Source of the DNA: Bacteroidales bacterium
GTDB taxonomy: Bacteria; Bacteroidota; Bacteroidia; Bacteroidales; UBA10428
NCBI GenBank assembly: GCA_016936215.1
Contig: JAFGPL010000326.1
Coordinates: 1-62,897, forward strand
DNA length: 62,897 nt
Direction of reading: 5' to 3'
In this document: positions 1 through 7,654 of the stretch, piece by piece
Layout: every line of letters starts with the position of its first letter
Numbering within the stretch: position 1 is the first letter of the stretch
Notes under the pieces: generated by a model
Seen by the model: the letters and a program-made list of their open reading frames with translations, nothing else
Told to the model about the DNA's origin: nothing
The model's database searches: none
Made by a program: the position numbers and the translations under genes

Positions 1-38
1 ATCTTCTCAAATTCCATTTGGTCTCTCGGATACTCCAT
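1..38 (-). CDS. possible 5' end of a gene running off the window
   Basis: Reading leftwards from an ATG at 38-36, thirteen codons stay open to the window edge, giving MEYPRDQMEFEK and a partial codon. A TAnnTTTG-type box (TATCTTTG on this strand, 44-51) lies just upstream. That suggests a real transcript whose start would fall at or next to this ATG. The opening residues remind me of small IS transposases of Bacteroidota, but twelve residues cannot establish that. The identity is left open. Confidence 0.3.
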   Translation of the reverse strand, partial: MEYPRDQMEFEK

Positions 39-285
39 GAACACAAAGATACAACTTAGTGGCGAGAAGTAAATACCCTAGATAAAATATTCCAATTCCC
101 CTGATTTCTATTCCCTTCAGAAAGAAATAACAGCCTGAAAAATTTAAATTACTAAATGTGCCTTCAGATTTACCTTATTAAAAAAATAAAACCCTGATTT
201 CTGAACACCAGGTTCCTGAATAAAATCCTTTCATTTACCCACAAATTACTCTTTCAAATCCTTAACAAATACTAAAAATATGTAC

Positions 286-293
286 TATCTTTG
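286..293 (+). promoter_or_regulatory. TAnnTTTG -7 box upstream of dCMP deaminase
   Basis: TATCTTTG matches the Bacteroidota -7 consensus TAnnTTTG and lies 46 bases before the GTG start at 340. The -33 element is not clear. The stretch 60-285 before it is AT-rich and shows no other gene or repeat. Confidence 0.45.
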
Positions 294-339
294 ACATCCT
301 TTGTAAATCAGGTTTTAACACTAAAAAGTTCAATTTTCA

Positions 340-786
340 GTGAGCAGACAGAATCCGGCTAAACCTTATGGGGCAAAGCAATCACAGTTTGACAGGCGTT
401 ATCTTGAGATGGCGCAGATATGGGCAGAAAATTCTTACTGTAAACGCCGTAAAGTCGGCGCCCTGATTGTAAAAGATAAAATGATTATTTCTGATGGGTA
501 CAATGGTACCCCTGCAGGCTTCGAAAATATTTGCGAAGATGAAAATGACAGAACAAAGCCTTATGTGCTGCATGCCGAGGCAAATGCCATTACCAAAGTT
601 GCAAAATCAAACAACAGCAGCGATGGCGCTACATTATACATTACATCTTCGCCCTGTATGGAATGTGCAAAACTCATCATACAATCGGGTATTGCAAGGG
701 TGGTATATTCAGAACATTATCGCACCCAGGACGGGATTGAACTCCTGAAAAGGGCAGGCATTGAAGTAGTTCATATTGAAATATAA
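340..786 (+). CDS. dCMP deaminase (deoxycytidylate deaminase family)
   Basis: A 148-residue zinc-dependent cytidine/deoxycytidylate deaminase, expected to convert dCMP to dUMP in thymidylate supply. The zinc site is visible: HAE at residues 78-80 (metal His plus catalytic Glu) and PCMEC with Cys106 and Cys109. Length is normal for the ComEB/dCMP deaminase group. The start is GTG at 340; no in-frame ATG lies upstream of the conserved region. The S41 protease ATG follows the stop by 10 bases, so the two are probably cotranscribed. The exact substrate (dCMP versus another cytosine nucleotide) is inferred from the family. Confidence 0.88.
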   Translation: MSRQNPAKPYGAKQSQFDRRYLEMAQIWAENSYCKRRKVGALIVKDKMIISDGYNGTPAGFENICEDENDRTKPYVLHAEANAITKVAKSNNSSDGATLYITSSPCMECAKLIIQSGIARVVYSEHYRTQDGIELLKRAGIEVVHIEI

Positions 787-796
787 TTTTGTAAGA

Positions 797-2398
797 ATGA
801 GCAATAATAGACGCTGGGTTATTCTTTTCCCTGTTTTTCTCGCGATGGCAACTGTTGCCGGGATTTTAATAGGCAGGTATTATAAAAACCTGCATACAAA
901 CAGCACTTTTTATATTTATCCCCGCGCCGATAAGCTTACCAACATTTTGAACCTCATCGAAAGGGAATATGTTGACCCGGTTTCGAAAAACGACCTGGTA
1001 GAAGAAGCTATCCCAAAAATACTCCAGGGGCTTGACCCTCATTCACAATACATTCCTGTAACCGAACTGCAGAATGTAAACGAACCGCTTGAAGGAAATT
1101 TCTCGGGTATCGGCATACAATTCAATATGCTGAACGACACTTTAATCGTGATTAATGTGATTGTCAATGGCCCTTCGGAAAAAGCCGGTGTGCTGGCCGG
1201 CGACAGGATAATTATTGTTGACGAGGACACCGTGGCCGGAGTTTCAATGCCAAGTGACAGTATCGTGAAAAAGCTTCGCGGCCCTAAGGGTACTAAAGTC
1301 AGTATTTTTGTTCAAAGGAAAAATGTTGCGGAACTCATTCCGTTTGAAATCACACGTGATAACATTCCCCTATACAGTGTAGATGTGGGATACATGGTCT
1401 CAGAGGGGACAGGTTTTATAAAAATTAACAAATTCTCCAAAACTACTTTTGAGGAATTTACGGAAGCATTCAACGCCCTGCACAGACAAGGCATGAGAAA
1501 GCTGATTATTGACCTGAGGAACAATGGCGGGGGTTACATGGTAACCTCGGTAAACATTGCCGACCAGTTTTTGCCAGGTGATGAACTTATCGTATACACG
1601 CAGGGGAATGCCAAAGGCAGGGAAGAATACCGGTCAAACCCGGGAGGATATGCAACCGACATAGAACTGGCCATTTTAATTGACGAAGGAACTGCCTCGG
1701 CAAGCGAGATTCTTGCCGGTGCAATACAGGATAACGACCGGGGAATGATCATCGGGCGCAGGTCGTTTGGCAAAGGTCTTGTGCAGGAACAGCGTGAATT
1801 CCAGGATGGATCGGCCATACGGCTGACCATCGCCCGGTATTACACGCCAACCGGACGTTGCATCCAAAAACCCTATGAAAATGGCCTTGAAGAATATTAT
1901 AACGACCTTAACATCAGGTATTTTAATGGTGAATTTCAAAATGAAGATTCTATAAAGTTCGCCGATACAATTAAATATGTAACACCAAAAGGAAAGGTTC
2001 TTTACGGCGGTGGAGGCATTATGCCCGATATATTTGTCCCTTTTGATACAGCAGGTGTTTCAGACTATCTGATAGAGGTGAGGAACAAGGGACTGATCCT
2101 CAAGTTTGCCCTCGACTATGCCGACTTAAACCGTTCAAAACTCGAAAAACTTGCAAAACCTGAAGATTTTGTTAAATATCTTGTCTCCGGAAATATTCTT
2201 AAACAATTCGTAAACTATGCCCAATCCGAGGGTGTAGTACCTGTCTGGAAAGAAATAACTGTTTCTGAAGAGATACTTGAAAACCAGTTATGTGCCTATA
2301 TCGCAAGGAACATTATTGACAATAAAGGTTTTTACCCGATTATTCAGAATATTGACAATACATTGCTTAAAGCAATCGAAGAGATTTCCGGTAACTGA
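797..2398 (+). CDS. S41 family carboxy-terminal processing protease
   Basis: A 533-residue membrane-anchored serine protease of the CtpA/Tsp class acting in the periplasm. An N-terminal transmembrane segment (about residues 5-25) is followed by a PDZ domain containing GIGIQF and the LRGPKGT signature. The S41 catalytic core has the nucleophile Ser in GTASASEI and the general-base Lys in SFGKGLVQ. An upstream in-frame TTG at 776 would overlap the deaminase gene; I prefer the ATG at 797. The gene ends exactly where convergent prfB ends: the two TGA stops form the palindrome TGATCA (2396-2401), leaving no intergenic base. Confidence 0.9.
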   Translation: MSNNRRWVILFPVFLAMATVAGILIGRYYKNLHTNSTFYIYPRADKLTNILNLIEREYVDPVSKNDLVEEAIPKILQGLDPHSQYIPVTELQNVNEPLEGNFSGIGIQFNMLNDTLIVINVIVNGPSEKAGVLAGDRIIIVDEDTVAGVSMPSDSIVKKLRGPKGTKVSIFVQRKNVAELIPFEITRDNIPLYSVDVGYMVSEGTGFIKINKFSKTTFEEFTEAFNALHRQGMRKLIIDLRNNGGGYMVTSVNIADQFLPGDELIVYTQGNAKGREEYRSNPGGYATDIELAILIDEGTASASEILAGAIQDNDRGMIIGRRSFGKGLVQEQREFQDGSAIRLTIARYYTPTGRCIQKPYENGLEEYYNDLNIRYFNGEFQNEDSIKFADTIKYVTPKGKVLYGGGGIMPDIFVPFDTAGVSDYLIEVRNKGLILKFALDYADLNRSKLEKLAKPEDFVKYLVSGNILKQFVNYAQSEGVVPVWKEITVSEEILENQLCAYIARNIIDNKGFYPIIQNIDNTLLKAIEEISGN

Positions 2399-3491
2399 TC
2401 AGTTGGTGCCGCCAAACTCCATAAGGTAGGCCTTGATAAACCCGTTCAGGTCACCATCAAGCACAGCCTGTACATTTCCTGTTTCGTAATCGGTGCGCAG
2501 GTCTTTCACCAGCTTGTATGGTTGTAATACATAACTGCGTATCTGTGATCCCCACTCTATTTTCTTTTTCTTCCCTTCGATTTCAGCCTGTTTTTCCATG
2601 CGCTTTCTAAGTTCCATTTCATAGAGGTGCGACCTGAGAATGCGCATGGCATTTTCTTTGTTTTTCAACTGCGACCTTGTTTCGGTATTTTCCACGGTAA
2701 TGCCTGTTGGCAAATGCCTTACACGCACCCCTGTTTCGACCTTGTTTACATTTTGCCCTCCTGCGCCGCTTGAACGAAAAGTATCCCATTCAAGGTCGGC
2801 AGGGTTAATCACGATCTCTATCTCATCATCCACAACAGGTGAAACAAATACCGATGCAAACGAAGTATGCCTGCGGGCATTAGAATCAAACGGAGAAATC
2901 CTTACCAACCGGTGCACCCCGTTTTCGCTTTTAAGATACCCGTAAGCAAATTCACCTTCAAATTCAAGCGTAACAGTTTTGATTCCCGCATCATCGCCGG
3001 CAAGATAACTTACCTCTTTTACAGTATACCCGTTGCGCTCACCCCAGCGTATGTACATACGCATGAGCATCTCTGCCCAATCCTGGCTTTCGGTACCCCC
3101 TGCCCCGGCATTTATTTTAAGGATAGCGCCCAGCGGATCTTCCTCTTTCCCAAGCATATTCTTAAACTCGAGGTCTTCGACTAATTGCAGTGTTTTCTCA
3201 TACTGGTCTTCCACTTCCTGCTCGGAAGCTTCCCCCTCTTTGAAAAAATCCATCAATACCTGGAGGTCGTCAAGGTTTGTTTTGATTTTCCCGTATGCCT
3301 GTGTCCAGGACTTGAGCGTAGAGATTGATTTCAGCCTTTGTTCTGCCTGCTTCGGGTCATCCCAGAAACCGGGTGACTGCGATTGTTCTTCACCCTCTTT
3401 AATGGCAATCAGTTTACCATCAATGTCAAAGATGCCTCCTCAGCGACTGCTCCCGCCTTACAAGATCTTTATATTGTTCGTTTGTGGTCAT
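2399..3491 (-). CDS. prfB: peptide chain release factor 2, made by programmed +1 frameshift
   Basis: RF2 recognises UGA and UAA stops and triggers peptide release. Translation begins at the ATG at 3491-3489 and runs 21 codons to CTT, where an in-frame TGA (3428-3426) blocks it. A +1 shift skips one T and continues with GAC through the long frame to 2399, giving 363 residues, the usual RF2 size. The body shows the SPF codon-recognition tripeptide (SPFDSNARRH) and the GGQ catalytic motif (GAGGQNVNK). Annotators who take the internal ATG near 3256 lose the N-terminal 78 or so residues. The gene sits near prmC, whose product methylates the GGQ glutamine. Confidence 0.95.
3425..3440 (-). promoter_or_regulatory. 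prfB programmed +1 frameshift site
   Basis: On the minus strand the sequence reads AGGAGG, CAT, CTT, TGA, C. The AGGAGG (3440-3435) is an internal Shine-Dalgarno-like element three bases before the slippery CTT (3431-3429), and the UGA C stop context follows. This is the same arrangement as in E. coli prfB and implies autoregulation: low RF2 slows termination at UGA and favours the shift. Confidence 0.95.
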
Positions 3492-3515
3492 TTAGTACAA
3501 TTTTTTAAAAGAGTG

Positions 3516-3523
3516 CAAATTTA
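3516..3523 (-). promoter_or_regulatory. candidate -7 box for prfB
   Basis: On the minus strand TAAATTTG fits TAnnTTTG and lies about 25 bases before the prfB ATG. No convincing -33 element was found at the usual spacing. Confidence 0.4.
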
Positions 3524-3591
3524 TTAAAACTAATTTGTTTAAATGAACAATTTTTTGGTTTAAATTAGTAACCATCACCAAAACCAACACT

Positions 3592-4860
3592 ATGGAAATA
3601 TATGTAATCGTTATTTCACTTGGCCTGTTGATTTTTTTTTCACATGCTTTTAACGAACTGTTTGACAAAACAAAAATCCCGAACGTATTGCTTTTATTGC
3701 TCATCGGAGTTCTTCTCGGACCAGTGGGGGGAATCGTGAGCAAAGATTTTTTCGGTCAGTTGGGAAATGTATTTACAACAATCACCCTGATCGTGATCCT
3801 TTTTGAAAGCGGTTCGGAACTGAAGTTCAGTGAAATAAAAAAATCGGTGGGGGCGGCTTCGCTGATTACCGTGATCAATTTCATTTTTACAATGATTATA
3901 GCATCAGTAACAGCCAACCTGCTCACACAACTCGACTGGCTGAGTTCTGTTTTTTTGGGCGCCATTATCGGGGGCACCTCCTCGGCAGTGGTGATACCAA
4001 TGGTCAAACAGCTAAAAATGGGAGAAAAAAGTTCTGCCATTCTTTTTCTTGAATCAGCCCTCAGCGATGTTCTTTGCCTGATTGTTGGACTGGCGGTTCT
4101 TGAAGGCATTAAGGCCGGTGCGTTGAATATCGGGATGGTTTTTTCCAAAATGTGGAAAGCTTTTCTTTTTGCAGCCCTCATGGGGCTGGCAGGGGGACTT
4201 ATCTGGTCGCTGATCATCAACCTTGTGCGAAGTATTAAAAATTCTATGTTCACTTCGCTGGCGTTTCTTTTTGTTATTTATGGCATTGTTGAAATGCTTG
4301 AATTCAATGGTGGCATAGCTGCACTGTCCTTCGGCATATTCCTTGGCAATAGTGACTCGCTGAACACAAACAAATCTTTTAAAAGGGTCTTCAGGTACAC
4401 TACATCAGGTTTTAATATCAACGAGAAAAATTTCTTTTCAGAGATTGTTTTCCTTATGCAAACTTATTTTTTTGTTTATGTAGGCATCAGCCTGCAGTTC
4501 GGTTCACTTTACCTTTATGGCGTGGGATTGCTGATAGTGGTGCTCATCATCCTGTCGCGCCCCCTAAGCATCAGGCTGCTGACCAAAAAAGACATCTCCA
4601 CTGCCGAGGTGGCCATTATTTCGGTAATGACGCCAAAAGGGCTTGTGGCAGCCGTGCTGGCTTCTATTCCTATGCAACAGGGATTACCAAACGGCGACAT
4701 CATTATGGACCTGGGTTATTCGGTTGTATTGCTGAGTATCGTTATCTGTTCCATCCTTGTAATCATCCTGAGCAAAGACCCGTTAATATTTAAAAAAATG
4801 ATGAAAAGAAAAACCATGGATGTACCGCAGGAAACCAATACCACCCCGGAACATGGGTAA
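3592..4860 (+). CDS. CPA1-type cation:proton antiporter
   Basis: A 422-residue inner-membrane antiporter of the Na+(K+)/H+ exchanger superfamily. It is almost entirely hydrophobic with about 12 predicted membrane segments. It begins with a family-typical pattern (HAFNELFDKTKIPNVLLLLLIG in two helices) and has a conserved acidic/small-residue core around FESGSEL and GGTSSAVVIP. There is no C-terminal TrkA or USP domain, and the protein ends with a short polar tail after residue 395. It is transcribed away from prfB. The exchanged ion cannot be told from sequence. Confidence 0.85.
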   Translation: MEIYVIVISLGLLIFFSHAFNELFDKTKIPNVLLLLLIGVLLGPVGGIVSKDFFGQLGNVFTTITLIVILFESGSELKFSEIKKSVGAASLITVINFIFTMIIASVTANLLTQLDWLSSVFLGAIIGGTSSAVVIPMVKQLKMGEKSSAILFLESALSDVLCLIVGLAVLEGIKAGALNIGMVFSKMWKAFLFAALMGLAGGLIWSLIINLVRSIKNSMFTSLAFLFVIYGIVEMLEFNGGIAALSFGIFLGNSDSLNTNKSFKRVFRYTTSGFNINEKNFFSEIVFLMQTYFFVYVGISLQFGSLYLYGVGLLIVVLIILSRPLSIRLLTKKDISTAEVAIISVMTPKGLVAAVLASIPMQQGLPNGDIIMDLGYSVVLLSIVICSILVIILSKDPLIFKKMMKRKTMDVPQETNTTPEHG

Positions 4861-4895
4861 TATTTTGAAGACAGTATTGCTACCGGTTCACATCG

Positions 4896-5372
4896 TTAAT
4901 AGGTATCCTGATTGTCTTTCATGCCCATTAGCCGTATTGCACGGTTAACAGTTTCGGATTCATATCCTTTCGAAATGGCATAACGAAACAATTTTTGTCG
5001 CAGCAGCATCATGTTTCCGGCTTTAATGGTTTTCATCTTTTTTCTGAGCATATCGGAAAGCGCTTGCAGATAATGCTCCTCATCAATATTCTGTAACGAC
5101 GACCTGATGATTTCAGCATCAATTCCTTTCATCCTGAGTGCATAAGCTATTTTTGCCTTTCCCCAGCCATTCAGCCTGAACTTGTCATTAACAAAACTTC
5201 CGGAATACCTATGCTCATCAATAAATTTGGTTGCAACCAGCTTTTTTATAATATCACCTGCCTGTTTATCATTAATCTTCCAGTCTTTTAGTTTCTGCTT
5301 AATATCGGCAATGCATTTTTCCTGCATGCTGCATATTTTCTGTAATCTTGCTAAGGCCTCCGTTTCTGTCAT
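4896..5372 (-). CDS. recX: RecX family regulatory protein
   Basis: A 158-residue helical protein of the RecX family, which binds RecA filaments and modulates recombination and SOS. Family features are the repeated three-helix units, with LKDWKINDKQAGDIIKKL, the F-I-D-E-x-R-Y motif (KFIDEHRYSGSFV) and the W-G-x-x-K-I motif (GWGKAKIAYALRMKGI). Length is typical. It lies 10 bases downstream of prmC on the same strand, so the two form an operon. No recA is in the window. Confidence 0.88.
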   Translation of the reverse strand: MTETEALARLQKICSMQEKCIADIKQKLKDWKINDKQAGDIIKKLVATKFIDEHRYSGSFVNDKFRLNGWGKAKIAYALRMKGIDAEIIRSSLQNIDEEHYLQALSDMLRKKMKTIKAGNMMLLRQKLFRYAISKGYESETVNRAIRLMGMKDNQDTY

Positions 5373-5382
5373 AATACCCTTT

Positions 5383-6249
5383 TTATCTGATTGTAGCTTT
5401 AACCATACGGTCTTTGCCGTTAATATCCTTTTTTATTATGACATACTGATAACCATTATCTTTAAAGAGTTTTACCACCTCTTCACCAAATCTTTCATTA
5501 ACCTCCAAGTACAAACAACCTCCGGGAGCCAGATGCTCCAAACCAAACGCTGCAATTTTTCTGTAAAAAACCAAAGGATCATGATCATTCACATAAAGTG
5601 CCAAATGCGGCTCATAACCTGTTACATTCTTCTTCATAAATTTCTTTTCTGACAGAGTTACATACGGCGGGTTGCTGACAATAATACTGTACTTTAAATC
5701 AAAAGGAAAAGGCTTATTGCCAAGTATATCATAAACAGCAAAACGAATATTCACCTGGTTCTGCCTCGCATTCTCAGAGGCAAGGTCAATGGCCTGGCCC
5801 GAAATGTCAACACTGTGCACAGCAGACCCTGAAAGCTTTTTTGCCAGTGCAATGGCAATGCACCCGCTGCCGGTTCCTATATCGAGTACCGCCGGTTGAT
5901 TGTTAATGTGGTCTTTGATAACCCACTCGACAAGCTCTTCGGTCTCCTGCCTTGGTATCAGCACATGAGAATTTAGGCTTAACTTTATACCATAAAATTC
6001 TGTTTGACCAAGGATATACTGAATTGGCTTATTTTCAATAAGTTGATTAACAATTTCACGGGTTTGTTGAAAAATATCTTCAGAAACCCTTTCATCGGCC
6101 TTCAGATGAATGTCGATTTTACTGTAACTTAGCAAATGGTTTACAATAAGGTACGCCAGCTGGTTTGCTTCGGGCCCGGGATAAATTTCTTTAATACTGT
6201 CCCTGATAAAGCCTGTAAGGCTTGCCAGCGTAACGGTATGTTTTTTCAT
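5383..6249 (-). CDS. prmC: release factor glutamine N5-methyltransferase
   Basis: A 288-residue SAM-dependent methyltransferase that modifies the Gln of the GGQ motif of release factors 1 and 2. The N-terminal helical domain with the Y-I-L-G-Q-T-E-F-Y-G substrate motif (78-87) precedes the Rossmann fold, which has SAM motif DIGTGSGCI (123-131) and the catalytic NPPY (193-196). It is first gene of a prmC-recX unit. It is divergent from ribD across 62 bp and about 1.9 kb from prfB, one of its two likely substrates. Confidence 0.93.
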   Translation of the reverse strand: MKKHTVTLASLTGFIRDSIKEIYPGPEANQLAYLIVNHLLSYSKIDIHLKADERVSEDIFQQTREIVNQLIENKPIQYILGQTEFYGIKLSLNSHVLIPRQETEELVEWVIKDHINNQPAVLDIGTGSGCIAIALAKKLSGSAVHSVDISGQAIDLASENARQNQVNIRFAVYDILGNKPFPFDLKYSIIVSNPPYVTLSEKKFMKKNVTGYEPHLALYVNDHDPLVFYRKIAAFGLEHLAPGGCLYLEVNERFGEEVVKLFKDNGYQYVIIKKDINGKDRMVKATIR

Positions 6250-6280
6250 CAGACAATAATCTTAATAAAGATTTCAACTT

Positions 6281-6288
6281 CAAAAATA
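6281..6288 (-). promoter_or_regulatory. -7 box for prmC-recX
   Basis: On the minus strand TATTTTTG fits TAnnTTTG, 31 bases before the prmC ATG in the 62-bp gap shared with divergent ribD. Confidence 0.5.
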
Positions 6289-6311
6289 AAGAATAGAAAA
6301 CATTTACCTGC

Positions 6312-7409
6312 ATGAAACCCGATGAAATTTATATGAACAGGTGCCTCGAACTGGCAAAACCAGCGTTAGGTACGGTTGCCCCCAATCCTATGGTAGGGTC
6401 GGTGATTGTGTACCGCGATATGGTTATTTCTGAAGGATTTCACCAGTATTTCGGGGGGAAACATGCAGAAGCTTCAGCCATTGAAAAAATAAAAGACAAA
6501 TCAATACTTAAAGATACCACCCTTTATGTTAACCTTGAACCGTGCGCACATAAAGGTAAAACACCACCCTGCGCCGAACTGATAACACAGCATAAAATAC
6601 CCCGTGTGGTTGTAGGTACTGCAGACCCTAATCCGGTGGTCTCGGGCAAAGGAATTAACTATCTCAGGAATGCCGGAACAGAAGTATTAACAGGAGTTTT
6701 GGAAGATACGAGTATTAGGCTTAATAAAAGGTTTTTTACTTACCACGTCCTGAAAAGGCCCTATATCATACTGAAATGGGCTCAAACGTCTGATGGATTT
6801 ATTGATGTGATAAGAAAACCGGGAGACGAAGCAGGGATAAACTGGATATCAAACGAAACGTCTAGGATGCTGGTGCACAAATGGCGCAGCGAAGAACAGG
6901 CCATTATGATCGGTACCAATACCGCAAAAATTGATAACCCCAGGTTAAACACGCGCTACTGGTGGGGCAAAAGTCCCCTTCGCGTTGTGATTGACAAGAG
7001 ATTATCCCTTTCCGGGCAATTACATATATTCGACAGGCAGGTTCAAACCATTATTATCAACGAACTGAAAAATGATGTTTCAGGCACCAACCTTGAATAT
7101 GTGAAAATAAATTCTGACATAAACTTTCTGCCACAACTAATGAATGTTTTTTATGAAAGGGGCATACAATCAGTGATTGTGGAAGGAGGAAAACAATTGG
7201 TTGAAAGCCTTATCATCTCAGACCTGTGGGATGAAGCAAGGGTTTTTGTCGGGCATAAACAGTTTAAAACCGGTTTGAAAGCCCCCGATCCGGGCGTATC
7301 GTCTGCTGAACAGATACCCATTCAGCAGGATATGTTATTGGTATACAGAAACCACAAGCAATTTCATGATCAGATTAAAAGCACTGTCAAACAAATTAAT
7401 TACACGTAA
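6312..7409 (+). CDS. ribD: riboflavin biosynthesis deaminase/reductase RibD
   Basis: A 365-residue bifunctional enzyme for two consecutive riboflavin steps: deamination of the diamino-pyrimidinone ribosyl phosphate, then NADPH reduction of the ribosyl side chain. The N-terminal zinc deaminase domain shows HAEASAI (His51, Glu53) and PCAHKGKTPPC (Cys78, Cys87). The C-terminal reductase domain (from about residue 148) contains KWAQTSDGFI and the VEGG motif. Size is normal. No FMN riboswitch precedes it: the leader is too short and lacks the conserved core. Confidence 0.93.
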   Translation: MKPDEIYMNRCLELAKPALGTVAPNPMVGSVIVYRDMVISEGFHQYFGGKHAEASAIEKIKDKSILKDTTLYVNLEPCAHKGKTPPCAELITQHKIPRVVVGTADPNPVVSGKGINYLRNAGTEVLTGVLEDTSIRLNKRFFTYHVLKRPYIILKWAQTSDGFIDVIRKPGDEAGINWISNETSRMLVHKWRSEEQAIMIGTNTAKIDNPRLNTRYWWGKSPLRVVIDKRLSLSGQLHIFDRQVQTIIINELKNDVSGTNLEYVKINSDINFLPQLMNVFYERGIQSVIVEGGKQLVESLIISDLWDEARVFVGHKQFKTGLKAPDPGVSSAEQIPIQQDMLLVYRNHKQFHDQIKSTVKQINYT

Positions 7410-7564
7410 AATATAATTCTTTGATTTTTTATTTGATTGATTTACTGTTTATTATTCCGTTTTTTTTAAAGAAGTAGTCCGCATAGATTGGTATTTATAT
7501 GCATAATGTTCATAATGAGAATATTGTAATATTTTATTTTATGTAAGTGAATTGAATATTTTTG

Positions 7565-7572
7565 TATATTTG
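7565..7572 (+). promoter_or_regulatory. -7 box for the caspase/sensor unit
   Basis: TATATTTG fits TAnnTTTG and is 82 bases before the ATG at 7655. The preceding 150 bases are strongly AT-rich and hold no gene. Confidence 0.5.
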
Positions 7573-7654
7573 AACCTGAATAGTTGTATCCGCCACTAAG
7601 AGTAATGAAAGATTTCTTTGATGTATTAATGTTACAAAAACAATATTCACAGCC

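Noticed and set aside
3426-3428. In-frame stop in prfB as a sequencing error or pseudogene
   Set aside because: The AGGAGG element, CTT slippery codon and TGA C context are the known programmed frameshift site.
6250-6311. FMN riboswitch before ribD
   Set aside because: The 62-base gap is too short and contains none of the conserved RFN element segments.
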